From: Tepidimonas taiwanensis | GTDB taxonomy: Bacteria > Pseudomonadota > Gammaproteobacteria > Burkholderiales > Burkholderiaceae_C | Direction: 5' to 3' | Assembly (NCBI RefSeq): GCF_020162115.1 | Contig: NZ_CP083911.1 | Span: 1,240,001-1,304,000 of the forward strand | Length of the DNA stretch: 64,000 nt | Shown here: one piece after another, positions 1-13,090 of the stretch | Position numbering within the stretch: the first letter of the stretch is position 1 | How the letters are laid out: the number at the start of each line of letters is the position of its first letter | Made by a program: the position numbers and the translations under genes | Notes under the pieces: model-generated | Told to the model about the DNA's origin: nothing | The model's input: only the letters and a program-made list of their open reading frames with translations | Database searches by the model: none

Positions 1-337
1 CCCAGATGAGCTGCGCCACCGGCTTGTTCTGGAAAAAACTCTGCCCGAGGTCGAAGCGCGCGAACTGCGCCAGCATCTGCCAGAAGCGCTCGTGCGCCGG
101 CTTGTCGAAACCGTACAGCGCCTTGATCTGCTCGAGGCGCTTGGGGTCCACGCCCTGTGCACCGCGGTAGGCCGAGCCACCCCCCTCCGCCCCGTGCCCG
201 AGGCCCGCGCGTGCCTCGGCCAGGTACTGGTCGACCGGCCCGCCCGGCACGAACTGGATCACGACGAACGTGACCAACAGCACCCCCAACAGCGTCGGGA
301 TCATCAGCAGCAGGCGCTTGAAGACATACGACCACAT
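1..337 (-). CDS. yejB: YejB-type ABC transporter permease (partial, N-terminus only)
   Basis: Inner-membrane permease of a YejABEF-type oligopeptide importer. The reading frame starts on the minus strand and leaves the window at its left edge, so only about 112 residues are visible. The N-terminus M-W-S-Y-V-F-K-R followed by a hydrophobic segment with L-M-I-P-T-L-L-G and then F-V-P-G-G-P-V-D-Q matches E. coli YejB closely, as do Y-R-G, L-Y-G-F-D-K-P and F-D-L-G-Q-S-F. I chose the ATG at 337 because it aligns with the YejB start and has GGAGGGG six bases upstream. Two further in-frame ATGs (343, 355) arise from a perfect 12-base tandem repeat. It lies 27 bases after yejA and is surely co-transcribed with it. 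Confidence 0.85.
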   Translation of the reverse strand, partial: MWSYVFKRLLLMIPTLLGVLLVTFVVIQFVPGGPVDQYLAEARAGLGHGAEGGGSAYRGAQGVDPKRLEQIKALYGFDKPAHERFWQMLAQFARFDLGQSFFQNKPVAQLIW

Positions 338-364
338 CGCCATCCCCTCCGCCATCCCCTCCGT

Positions 365-2287
365 TCACGGCCGCGCCGCGGGCTGGGCCCACCAGGTCTC
401 GATCGCCCAGCCCTCGCCGCTGGCGTAGGGGGGCATCTGCGCCGGCCGCGCCAGCCGCCACGCGTTGTACGCCATGCGGTGCGTGGGTGCCGACCACTGC
501 GGAATCAGCACGTGGCTGTGCGCGATCACGCGCTCCAGCGCCCGGCAGGCGGCGCGGTACGACGGCTCGTCCTGGGCGCGCACCATGCGCTCGATCAGGT
601 CGTCCACGGCCGGGCTGGCGATCCCCGTGAAGTTGCCCGAGTCCTCGGTGCGCGCTGCCACGCTGCCAAAGAGGTCGGCGTACTCCGCCCCGGGGCTGTG
701 CGTCCCCTGAAAGGCCAGCGAAACGATGTCGAAGTCGAAGCTGCGCAGCCGCTGTTGGTACAGCGCGAAATCCACGGCCCGAAAGCGCAGCTCCACCCCG
801 ATGCGCGCCAGATTGCGCGCCCACGGGGTCACGACGCGCGCGCCGACCTCGTTGCTGTCCAGGTATTCGAGCACCAGCGGCTGCCCCTGGGCGTTGCGCA
901 GGGCCCCGTCCCGGTACGTCCAGCCGGCCTCGCGCAGCAGGGCTTGCGCACGCTTGAGATTCTCGCGCAACCCGCGGGGGCCGTCGGTACGCGGCGGCTC
1001 GGCCATCGGGCCGAACACCGCCTCCGGCACCTGTGCGCGCCAGCGCTCCAGCAGCGCGCGCTCCGTCCCCTGTGGCGGCCCCGCATCGGCGGCGCAGGCG
1101 GTGTTGCCAAACAGGCCGCGCACCCGTTCGTAGCTGCCATAGAAGAGGCGCTGGTTCATCCACTCGAAATCCAGCGCCAGCGCCAGCGCCTGCCGCACGC
1201 GGATATCGTCCAGCGGCGGCCGGCGCGTGTTGAGCACGTAGCTCTGAAAGCCCGTCGGCAACCGGTGGCGGAATTCCGCCTTGACCAGCTCGCCGCTGTC
1301 GAACCGCTTGCCCTTGACGCGCCGGGCCCAGTCACCGGCCGAGAAAAACCGCATCAGGTCGAACTCGCCCGCCTTGAGCGCCTCCAGCCGCGCCGTGTTG
1401 TCGCGGTAGATCTTGACCGTGATGCGGTCGAAATTGAAGGTGCCGCGCCGCACCGGCAGGTCGCGCGCCCAGTAGTTCGGGTCGCGCACGTAGGTAATGT
1501 CCCTGCCAAACTTGACCGGGCCGATGCGGTACGGGCCGCTACCGATCGGGATGTCCATCACCACCTGGTCGAACGTCTTGCGCTGGCCCGTCTTGGGGTC
1601 GATCGCGTTACCCCACTCGCGGCTGAAGATCGGCAAGCCGCCGACCACGAGCGGCAGCTCGCGGTTGGGCTGCCGAAAACGAAACCGCACCGTGCGCTCG
1701 TCCAGCACGTCGACGCCCGCGACATCGGCCAGCAGCGTCTTGTACGCCGGTGACGTGTGCGGGCCGATCAGCGTCTCGTAACTGTGGCGCACATCCTCGG
1801 CCAGCACCGGACGCCCGTCGTGGAAACGCGCCTCGCGCCGCAGGCGGAACGTGGCGCTGAGCCGATCCGGCGCCACCTGCACATCTTCCGCGAGCAGCCC
1901 ATAGGCCGCCCCCACCTCGTCGGCCGCGCCGGCAAGCAGCGTGTCGAACATCAGGTCCGCCAGATAGGCCGGCGCACTGCCCCGCAGCGTGAAGGGGTTG
2001 TACTTGTCGAAGGTGGAGGTGCGCAGGTTGCTCACCAGCCGCAGCTCGCCGCCCTTGGGCGCGTCCGGGTTCACGTACGCGAAGTGCCGGAAGTCCGGCG
2101 GGTACCGCAGCTGCCCCCACAGCGCGTAACCGTGCGCCGCCCAAGCGAGCGGCCCCGCCGCGGCCAGCCAAGCCCCCGCAGCCACGGCGGCGCACCATCG
2201 CGCCAGCCACCCCCGGTGCTCCCCGCCCGGCCGCTTCGCCCCGACGGGCGGGTCGGCAACGGGGAGAGAGGGGCGCGCGATGTGCAT
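365..2287 (-). CDS. yejA: YejA-like extracellular oligopeptide-binding protein
   Basis: Periplasmic solute-binding protein (SBP_bac_5 family) that would deliver peptides or a similar substrate to the YejB permease encoded next. It has 640 residues, near the usual 600 or so. Residues 1-50 form a long signal peptide: charged start, hydrophobic run around 32-48, likely cleavage after A-W-A at 50. Family signatures follow: H-G-Y-A-L-W-G, F-x-Y-V-N-P-D-A-P-K-G-G near residue 75, F-D-K-Y-N-P-F-T, and the tail P-Q-W-S-A-P-T-H-R, all as in E. coli YejA. The start is unusually far from the hydrophobic core, but no other good start codon exists in between. The 43-base gap to the divergent fabI must hold or border both promoters. 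Confidence 0.85.
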   Translation of the reverse strand: MHIARPSLPVADPPVGAKRPGGEHRGWLARWCAAVAAGAWLAAAGPLAWAAHGYALWGQLRYPPDFRHFAYVNPDAPKGGELRLVSNLRTSTFDKYNPFTLRGSAPAYLADLMFDTLLAGAADEVGAAYGLLAEDVQVAPDRLSATFRLRREARFHDGRPVLAEDVRHSYETLIGPHTSPAYKTLLADVAGVDVLDERTVRFRFRQPNRELPLVVGGLPIFSREWGNAIDPKTGQRKTFDQVVMDIPIGSGPYRIGPVKFGRDITYVRDPNYWARDLPVRRGTFNFDRITVKIYRDNTARLEALKAGEFDLMRFFSAGDWARRVKGKRFDSGELVKAEFRHRLPTGFQSYVLNTRRPPLDDIRVRQALALALDFEWMNQRLFYGSYERVRGLFGNTACAADAGPPQGTERALLERWRAQVPEAVFGPMAEPPRTDGPRGLRENLKRAQALLREAGWTYRDGALRNAQGQPLVLEYLDSNEVGARVVTPWARNLARIGVELRFRAVDFALYQQRLRSFDFDIVSLAFQGTHSPGAEYADLFGSVAARTEDSGNFTGIASPAVDDLIERMVRAQDEPSYRAACRALERVIAHSHVLIPQWSAPTHRMAYNAWRLARPAQMPPYASGEGWAIETWWAQPAARP

Positions 2288-2330
2288 GCGACAATTCTGC
2301 CGAAATTTCCGCTAACGAGGAGCCAACACC

Positions 2331-3137
2331 ATGGGATTTCTGGCCGGCAAGAAGCTGCTCATCACCGGCGTGCTGTCCAACCGCTCGATCGCCTACGGCA
2401 TCGCCCGGGCCTGTCGGGCGCAGGGGGCGGAACTCGCGTTCAGCTACGTGGGCGAGCGCTTTCGTGACCGCATCACCGAGTTTGCGGCGGAGTTCGGGTC
2501 GAACCTCGTGTTCGAATGCGACGTCAGCGACGACGCGCAGATCGAGCGGCTCTTCCGTGATCTGTCGGCGCACTGGCCCACGTTCGACGGCTTTGTGCAC
2601 AGCATCGGCTACGCCCCGCGCGAGGCGATCGCCGGCGACTTCCTCGACGGCTTGAGCCGCGAGGGCTTTCGCACCGCGCACGAAATCAGCGCTTACAGCT
2701 TCCCGGCGATGGCCAAGGCGGCGCTGCCCTACCTCAACGACAACGCGGCGCTGCTGACGCTGACCTACCTGGGCGCGGTGCGGGCCGTGCCCAACTACAA
2801 CACGATGGGGCTGGCCAAGGCGAGCCTGGAGGCGAGCGTGCGCTACCTCGCCGTCTCGCTCGGCCAGCAACGGCGCGGCCTGCGCGTCAACGGCATCTCC
2901 GCCGGCCCGATCAAGACGCTGGCGGCCAGCGGCATCAAGGGCTTCGGCAAGATTCTCGGGGTCGTGGAACAGAACGCCCCGATCCGCCGCAACGTGACCA
3001 TCGACGACGTGGGCCACACGGCCGCTTTTCTGCTGAGCGACCTCGCCGCGGGCATCAGCGCCGAGATCATCTACGTCGACGGCGGCTTCAGCCGCGTGAT
3101 GTCCGGCGCCCCGCTCGAGGACGCGGGCGGCGCCTGA
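2331..3137 (+). CDS. fabI: Enoyl-[acyl-carrier-protein] reductase (NADH), FabI
   Basis: Catalyses the last step of each fatty acid elongation round, reducing enoyl-ACP with NADH in the cytoplasm. At 268 residues it lines up with E. coli FabI with almost no gaps: the T-G-V-L-S-N-R-S-I-A-Y-G nucleotide-binding start, D-G-F-V-H-S-I-G (Gly93, part of the triclosan pocket in the family), Tyr146, the catalytic Tyr156 and Lys163 in Y-N-T-M-G-L-A-K, and R-V-N-G-I-S-A-G-P-I near residue 192. GAGGAGC sits nine bases before the ATG. It is transcribed alone, divergent from yejA and convergent with the cytochrome gene. Confidence 0.97.
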   Translation: MGFLAGKKLLITGVLSNRSIAYGIARACRAQGAELAFSYVGERFRDRITEFAAEFGSNLVFECDVSDDAQIERLFRDLSAHWPTFDGFVHSIGYAPREAIAGDFLDGLSREGFRTAHEISAYSFPAMAKAALPYLNDNAALLTLTYLGAVRAVPNYNTMGLAKASLEASVRYLAVSLGQQRRGLRVNGISAGPIKTLAASGIKGFGKILGVVEQNAPIRRNVTIDDVGHTAAFLLSDLAAGISAEIIYVDGGFSRVMSGAPLEDAGGA

Positions 3138-3191
3138 GCCGCCTGCCGCGGCGCGGTCGGGGAACGACGCCGCGCGGGGCCATGACACCCG

Positions 3192-3211
3192 GGGCTGGGA
3201 ACCCCCAGCCC
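3192..3211. terminator. GC hairpin between convergent fabI and cytochrome c gene
   Basis: An 8-bp perfect stem (GGGCTGGG / CCCAGCCC) with a 4-base loop lies in the 102-base gap between two convergent genes. No T tract follows on either strand, so intrinsic termination is only a guess from position and shape. Confidence 0.3.
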
Positions 3212-3239
3212 GCGCCGGGGCATGTCCCCCACGCCGACC

Positions 3240-3866
3240 TTACTGCAAGTTGCCGAGATACGCGGCCACCGCCTCCAGCTCCAGATCGCTCAGGCGGTGC
3301 GCCATCACGCGCATGATGGCGCTGTCGCGCTGCGCCGCACCCTGGCGGAACGACTGCATCTGCCGGATCAGGTACTGCGGGTGCTGACCCGCGAGCCGCG
3401 GCAGCTCGGTGCTGCCGGCGGCCTGCTTGCCGTGACAGGTGGCGCACGGCGGCAGACCGCTGTGGCGGTTGCCCCGCTCGTAAATGAACTGCCCGACGGC
3501 GAGCAGCAGCGTGTCCCCGCTGGGCGTGTGGCCGGGCTTCTGGCTGGCGTAGTACATTGCCACCGCCTCGCGGTCCTCGGCGCTCAGACCCTTGACCTTT
3601 TCCGCCATCGTCGGATCCTTGCGCTCACCGCGCGCAAACGCGTCCAGCTGCGTCATCAGGTAGCCGGCGTTTTGCCCGGCCAGCCGGGGAAAGTTGGGCG
3701 CGACACTCTGCCCGCACGCACCGTGGCAAACCGCGCAGTGCTCGCGCGCCAGCCGCTCCCCGCGGGCCAGCGGATCGGCCCCCTGCGCCTGCGCGCCCAG
3801 CGCCGTCAGCATCGCCACCGCCAGCCCCACGGCGCGCCACACCCCACCTCCGGACATCGTCTTCAT
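3240..3866 (-). CDS. Diheme cytochrome c (cytochrome c4-like)
   Basis: Exported electron carrier with two heme c groups. With the start chosen here it has 208 residues: signal peptide about 1-28 ending in A-Q-A, first heme motif C-A-V-C-H at 44-48, second C-A-T-C-H at 141-145. Both halves carry the P-x-L-A-G-Q and Q-x-x-x-F-x-x-G pattern typical of the duplicated cytochrome c4 fold, and methionines downstream of each heme can act as axial ligands. An upstream in-frame ATG (3908) exists, but GGAG six bases before 3866 and the signal peptide favour the shorter form. It stands alone. A TTGAC-N4-GTCAA palindrome upstream suggests oxygen or nitric-oxide responsive control by an FNR/CRP-type regulator. 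Its partner oxidase is not in the window. Confidence 0.85.
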   Translation of the reverse strand: MKTMSGGGVWRAVGLAVAMLTALGAQAQGADPLARGERLAREHCAVCHGACGQSVAPNFPRLAGQNAGYLMTQLDAFARGERKDPTMAEKVKGLSAEDREAVAMYYASQKPGHTPSGDTLLLAVGQFIYERGNRHSGLPPCATCHGKQAAGSTELPRLAGQHPQYLIRQMQSFRQGAAQRDSAIMRVMAHRLSDLELEAVAAYLGNLQ

Positions 3867-3906
3867 GATCGGCTCCATCCTTTCATCACCATGCAACGAT
3901 GGAGCC

Positions 3907-3949
3907 ATCCTAGGCGGGTCGGCGGCACCCCGCCTTGACGCCGGTCAAG
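3907..3949 (-). promoter_or_regulatory. Putative FNR/CRP-family site with -10 element upstream of cytochrome c
   Basis: A perfect inverted repeat CTTGAC-GCCG-GTCAAG spans 3934-3949, close to the FNR/ANR consensus TTGAT-N4-ATCAA. On the minus strand a -10-like TAGGAT lies at 3912-3907, predicting a start of transcription near 3900. The palindrome centre (3941.5) is then about 41.5 bases upstream, the class II activator position. The cytochrome start codon is at 3866. Inference from spacing and sequence only. Confidence 0.5.
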
Positions 3950-4039
3950 AAAACGCGGGGCGCAACGAGCAAACCGGGACGCAACGCGCAAACACGGAAT
4001 GCCACGACCGACGGTGAGGTACCGAGAAAGCGCAGACAA

Positions 4040-4056
4040 GGATGCCCGCGGCATCC
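4040..4056 (-). terminator. Possible terminator of the pdh operon
   Basis: A 7-bp perfect stem GGATGCC / GGCATCC with a 3-base loop lies 27 bases downstream of the lpdA stop codon. On the minus strand it is followed by TTGTCTGCGCTTT, only moderately T-rich. Position supports a terminator, the weak T tract does not. Confidence 0.4.
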
Positions 4057-4082
4057 CCTGCGCCACCGCGACCTGCGCCGCT

Positions 4083-6056
<1,974 letters not shown>

Positions 6057-6068
6057 CGGTGTCTCCCT

Positions 6069-7544
6069 TTACAGCAGCACACGGCGGAAGTCCGCCAGGA
6101 TCTGGCCCAGATACGCGTTGAAGCGCGCCGCCGCCGCACCGTCGATGACGCGGTGGTCCCACGTCAGCGACAGCGGCAGCATCAGCCGCGGCACGAACTG
6201 CTGGCCGTCCCACACGGGCTCCATGCGCGCCTTACACACGCCCAGGATCGCCACCTCGGGCGCGTTGATAATCGGCGTGAAATAGCGCCCGCCGATGCCC
6301 CCGAGGCTCGAGATCGTGAACGTCGCCCCGCTCATCTCGGCCGGCGAGAGCTTGCCCTCGCGCGCCTTCTTGGCCAGCTCGGCCGTTTCCTGACTGATCT
6401 GCAGGATGCCTTTTTGGTCCGCGTTCTTGATGACCGGCACGACCAACCCGTTGGGCGTATCGGCGGCAAAGCCGATGTTCCAGTAGTGTTTGTAAATCAG
6501 CGCGTCGCCGCCGCCTTCGACGTCGATCGAGCTGTTGAACTCCGGAAACTTCTTCAACGCCGCGACACACGCCTTGATCAGGAACGCCAGCATCGTCACC
6601 TTGATGCCGGCTTTTTCGTGCTCCTTGTTGAGCTGCAGCCGGAACGCCTCGAGCTCGGTGACGTCCGCGTCGTCGTGGTTGGTCACCGCCGGGATCATCA
6701 CGGCGTTGCGCGTCAGGTTGGCGCCGCTGATCTTCTTGATGCGGCTCATCTCCCGGCGCTCGATCGGGCCGAACTTGGCAAAGTCCACCTTCGGCCACGG
6801 AATCAAGCCGAGCGCCGCGCCATCGCCGCCCGACGGCGCGGCCGCCGCCTTGGCCGCCTGCGCACGCGTCTGCGCCTCGCCGGCCATCACGGCGCGGGTG
6901 AAGGCCTGCACGTCCTCCAGGGTGATGCGCCCCTTCGGCCCGGTGCCCTTGACCTCGGCCAGCGGCACGCCCAGCTCGCGCGCCACTTTGCGCACCGCGG
7001 GCGAGGCGTGCGGCAACCCCACCGGCGGGCGCGTCGGGTCGTGCGCGGGCAGCGGGGCCGTGCCGCCTGCTGACGCCGCCGCCACGGCCGACGGCGCGGT
7101 CGCGGGTGCGGCCACGGCCGCGGGAACGGGCGCTGCATGCGGCACCCCGCCCACCGCGCTGGCCGCCTGCACCGACGCGGCGACCGGACCGGCTGCCGAG
7201 GCCGCCGCGGCTCCAGGCGAGGCGACCACCGCCGGCGCCGACACCGCGGCCGCGGGCGCGCTCACCGCCGGGGCCGCGGCGGGCGCGACGGTTGCCTCAC
7301 CCGCTCCCGCCACCTCCAGCAGCGCGATCACCGAGCCTTCGCTGACCTTGTCGCCCAGCGCGACCTTCAGCTCGCGCACCACCCCCGCGTGGCTCGACGG
7401 AATCTCCATCGACGCCTTGTCCGACTCCACTGTGATCAGCGACTGATCCACCGTCACCGTGTCCCCGGGCTTGACCAGCAGCTCGATCACCGCCACATCC
7501 TTGAAATCCCCAATGTCCGGGACCTTCACTTCCATCAATGCCAT
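6069..7544 (-). CDS. aceF: Dihydrolipoyllysine acetyltransferase (PDH E2)
   Basis: Core of the pyruvate dehydrogenase complex, transferring the acetyl group from lipoyl lysine to CoA. The 491 residues show one lipoyl domain (1-78, Lys43), a long Ala/Pro/Val linker (about 80-185), a peripheral subunit-binding domain starting at H-A-S-P-A-V-R-K-V-A-R-E-L-G, a second linker, and the catalytic domain ending with His464 and Asp468 in D-H-R-V-I-D-G. Many relatives have two or three lipoyl domains; here there is one, and a second copy sits on lpdA. The gene follows aceE after 15 bases. Confidence 0.96.
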   Translation of the reverse strand: MALMEVKVPDIGDFKDVAVIELLVKPGDTVTVDQSLITVESDKASMEIPSSHAGVVRELKVALGDKVSEGSVIALLEVAGAGEATVAPAAAPAVSAPAAAVSAPAVVASPGAAAASAAGPVAASVQAASAVGGVPHAAPVPAAVAAPATAPSAVAAASAGGTAPLPAHDPTRPPVGLPHASPAVRKVARELGVPLAEVKGTGPKGRITLEDVQAFTRAVMAGEAQTRAQAAKAAAAPSGGDGAALGLIPWPKVDFAKFGPIERREMSRIKKISGANLTRNAVMIPAVTNHDDADVTELEAFRLQLNKEHEKAGIKVTMLAFLIKACVAALKKFPEFNSSIDVEGGGDALIYKHYWNIGFAADTPNGLVVPVIKNADQKGILQISQETAELAKKAREGKLSPAEMSGATFTISSLGGIGGRYFTPIINAPEVAILGVCKARMEPVWDGQQFVPRLMLPLSLTWDHRVIDGAAAARFNAYLGQILADFRRVLL

Positions 7545-7559
7545 GTCGTGCTCCCCGGA

Positions 7560-10277
<2,718 letters not shown>

Positions 10278-10516
10278 GGTGTCGTCTCCTCTGGAGGGGA
10301 AAGGGTACGGCGTCGGCGCCGGCGTGTCCACCGAGTGTCGCACAAAAAATGGCAATTTCCAAACTGCGGTTATTGTTTTCACATTACAAAATCATATGCA
10401 CGCCATGACCCGGCTCGTTCGCCGGCGTGGTTCCGCCGGGTGTTCCGCGCGAAACGCGCAGCAGGCGGTCCCGATCCAGGGTTTTCCCGGATCAGGGTTT
10501 GCCCTAAACTGTGCGA
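10278..10516. promoter_or_regulatory. Divergent promoter region between aceE and the sensor kinase
   Basis: 239 bases without a gene. Positions 10345-10395 form an AT-rich island that is striking against the rest of the window and probably holds the aceE promoter. I could not fix a convincing -35/-10 pair for aceE there. On the plus strand TAAACT at 10505-10510 is a possible -10 for the kinase, six bases before its ATG, which would make that transcript leaderless. Confidence 0.5.
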
Positions 10517-13090
10517 ATGACCCACCCGGAGTCCACCCCCAACGGTCACCGCCCCCCGGCCGCACGATCCGGCTGGCGCTGGCCGCTGCAGCGCTGGCGC
10601 GCGTGGTGGGACCGGCTGCCGCCGGCGACACAGGACCGGCTGGCCGTGCTCGGCCCGGTGGTCTCCGTGGTGCTGTTCCTGGCCGCGATCCTCTCGGCGC
10701 TGGTCTATTTCACGGAACAGGTAGCCAGCCAGGAACAGGAGGCGGTGATCCGCGACACCGAGTACGCGCAGCAGCGCCTGCGGCTGCGCCTGCTGGAGCG
10801 GCAGGAACAGCTGATGCGGCTGGCGCGGGACATCGCCAACCGCACGCTGGAGGAAACCGCCTTCGTCTTCCAGGCGGAGGCGCTGGTGCTGCAAAACCCG
10901 GAACTGCTCTCGGTGCACTGGGTGGGACCGTACCGCGAGGTCGTCACCGGCTACACGTCCCCCAGCGCCCCGGTGCACAGCCAGCGGCTCGCCGGACAGC
11001 CGCTGACGACCGAGGACACGGGCGGGGCGTTCGAACTGGCGCGCGACCTGCACCAGCCGGTGTACTCCCGCCCGCTGCGTTGGAACGACAGCGGCGCCAC
11101 GCTGCTGCTGCTCGTGCCGTTCGAGGACCAGCGGCGCTTCGGCGGCGTCGTGATGGCCGAGTATTCGGTCGAGGGGCTGCTGCGCTACGGCGTCCCGCCG
11201 GAGGTGCTGGCGCGCTACGCGGTCACGCTCGTGGGCGAGGACGGCACGCTCTACGCCGGCACGCCGCTCAAGCCCCTGCAGACCCCCCTGTCGCGCCTGC
11301 CGTGGTCGGCGCGGCCGCAGCGCCACGAGCTGCCGATCACCCCGATCGGCAACAGCCTGCTGGTGCGCGCGGAGGGGCTGCGCGCCGACCGCGACGTGGG
11401 TAGCGAGGCGCTGTTCTGGCTGGTGGGCGCGATGAGCGTGGCGACCATCTGGATGCTGCTCGGCAACATGCGCCACACGCGCCGCCGATTGCAGGCGCAG
11501 CGCGCGCTGGTGGCGGAAACCAATTTCCGCCGCGCGATGGAAAACTCCATGCTCACCGGGATGCGGGCCCTGGACATGGAGGGGCGCATCACGTACGTCA
11601 ACCGGGCGTTTTGCGACATGACGGGCTGGAGCGAGTCGGAGCTGATCGGGGCCCGGCCGCCGTTCCCTTACTGGCCGGAGAGCGAGCACGACACGCTGAT
11701 GGCGCGGCTGCACGACGAAATCGCCGGGCGCAACGCGCCGGGCGGCTTCGAGGTGCCGGTCAAGCGCAAGAACGGCAGCATTTTCTACGCCCGCATGTAC
11801 GTCTCGCCGCTCATCGACGCCCAGGGCCGCCAGACCGGCTGGATGACGTCGATGACCGACATCACCGAACCCAAGCGCATCCGCGAGGAGCTGACCGCGT
11901 CGTACGACCGCTTCGCGACCGTGCTCGACAGCCTCGACGAGGCGATCTCGGTCGCGCCGCTGCACAGCCACGAGCTGCTGTTCGCCAACCGGATGTACCG
12001 CAACTGGTTTGGCGACGGCCCGCATGGGCACGAGCGGCTGCTGGAGCTGTGCGCCGCGGTGCCGGTGATGCCGGCGCCGGAGGAAAACGACCAGGTGGAC
12101 GCGCTCGCCGGGCTGCCTGCCGATGCGCTGATCGAGGCCGTGGCCGAACACGCCCAGATCCACGTGCCGGAACTGGGTAAGTGGCTCGAGCTGCGCACGC
12201 GCTACCTGACATGGGTGGACGGGCGACTGGTGCAAATGCTGATCGCGACCGACATCACCGCGCGATTGCACGCCGAAGAACAGGCCAAGTTGCAGGCCGA
12301 GCGCGCCGCCGCGGCCAGCCGCCTCATCACGATGGGCGAGATGGCCTCCAGCGTCGCGCACGAACTCAACCAGCCACTCACCGCGATCAGCAATTACGCC
12401 AACGGACTGATCTCGCGCCTGCGCGCCGGCCGCACCGACCACGACGAAATGCTGGCGGCGCTGGAGAAGACCGCGCGCCAGGCGCAGCGCGCCGGCTCGA
12501 TCATCCAGCGCATCCGCGCCTTCGTCAAAAAGAGCGAGCCCAACCCGACGCTGTCGGACGTCGGGCAGATGGTGGCCAACGCGGTGGAACTGGCCAACAT
12601 CGAGCTCAAGCGCCACCTCGTGCGCCTCAACGTGTACCAGGCCGAGCGCCTGCCGGCGCTGCTGGTGGACCCGATCCTGATCGAACAGGTGCTGATCAAC
12701 CTGCTGAAAAACGCGGGCGAATCGATCCAGTGCGCGCAGCGCCCGCCACGGCAGCGGCTCGTGGAGCTGACCGTGACGCCGCGGCGGCTGGACGGGCGCG
12801 ACGGCGTCGAGTTCATCGTGCGCGACAACGGCTGCGGCATTCCCCCGGAGCGGTTGGAACGCATCTACGAGGCCTTCTACAGCACCAAGGCCGAAGGGAT
12901 GGGCATCGGCCTCAAGCTCTGCCGCTCGATCATCGAGTCGCACCACGGCCGGCTGCAGGCGCGCAACCTCTACAATGGCGGGGAAGTCGCCGGCTGCGAG
13001 TTCACATTCTGGCTGCCCGTGCCACACACCGACAGCCGCGGCACTCCTGCTGCCCACGTCAACGAGACCCAGACCTCGGAAGCGTCATGA
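10517..13090 (+). CDS. Membrane-bound PAS/PAS sensor histidine kinase
   Basis: Two-component sensor, 857 residues. Transmembrane helix 1 at about 45-65, an extracytoplasmic sensor domain of about 230 residues (Cache-like by size and position, ligand unknown), helix 2 at about 297-316, PAS domain 1 (about 336-453, ending in the D-I-T-E-P linker), PAS domain 2 (about 463-588), HisKA with the phospho-accepting His615 in V-A-H-E-L-N-Q-P, and HATPase_c with N-L-L-K-N-A-G-E, D-N-G-C-G-I-P-P and G-M-G-I-G-L. An alternative GTG start is at 10511; neither start has a ribosome binding site. It overlaps its response regulator by four bases, and faces aceE, so control of pyruvate oxidation is an attractive but unproven role. 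Confidence 0.9.
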   Translation: MTHPESTPNGHRPPAARSGWRWPLQRWRAWWDRLPPATQDRLAVLGPVVSVVLFLAAILSALVYFTEQVASQEQEAVIRDTEYAQQRLRLRLLERQEQLMRLARDIANRTLEETAFVFQAEALVLQNPELLSVHWVGPYREVVTGYTSPSAPVHSQRLAGQPLTTEDTGGAFELARDLHQPVYSRPLRWNDSGATLLLLVPFEDQRRFGGVVMAEYSVEGLLRYGVPPEVLARYAVTLVGEDGTLYAGTPLKPLQTPLSRLPWSARPQRHELPITPIGNSLLVRAEGLRADRDVGSEALFWLVGAMSVATIWMLLGNMRHTRRRLQAQRALVAETNFRRAMENSMLTGMRALDMEGRITYVNRAFCDMTGWSESELIGARPPFPYWPESEHDTLMARLHDEIAGRNAPGGFEVPVKRKNGSIFYARMYVSPLIDAQGRQTGWMTSMTDITEPKRIREELTASYDRFATVLDSLDEAISVAPLHSHELLFANRMYRNWFGDGPHGHERLLELCAAVPVMPAPEENDQVDALAGLPADALIEAVAEHAQIHVPELGKWLELRTRYLTWVDGRLVQMLIATDITARLHAEEQAKLQAERAAAASRLITMGEMASSVAHELNQPLTAISNYANGLISRLRAGRTDHDEMLAALEKTARQAQRAGSIIQRIRAFVKKSEPNPTLSDVGQMVANAVELANIELKRHLVRLNVYQAERLPALLVDPILIEQVLINLLKNAGESIQCAQRPPRQRLVELTVTPRRLDGRDGVEFIVRDNGCGIPPERLERIYEAFYSTKAEGMGIGLKLCRSIIESHHGRLQARNLYNGGEVAGCEFTFWLPVPHTDSRGTPAAHVNETQTSEAS

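Noticed and set aside
10379..13057. Minus-strand open frame of about 890 codons opposite the sensor kinase
   Set aside because: No recognisable domain; the plus strand gives all kinase motifs in order.
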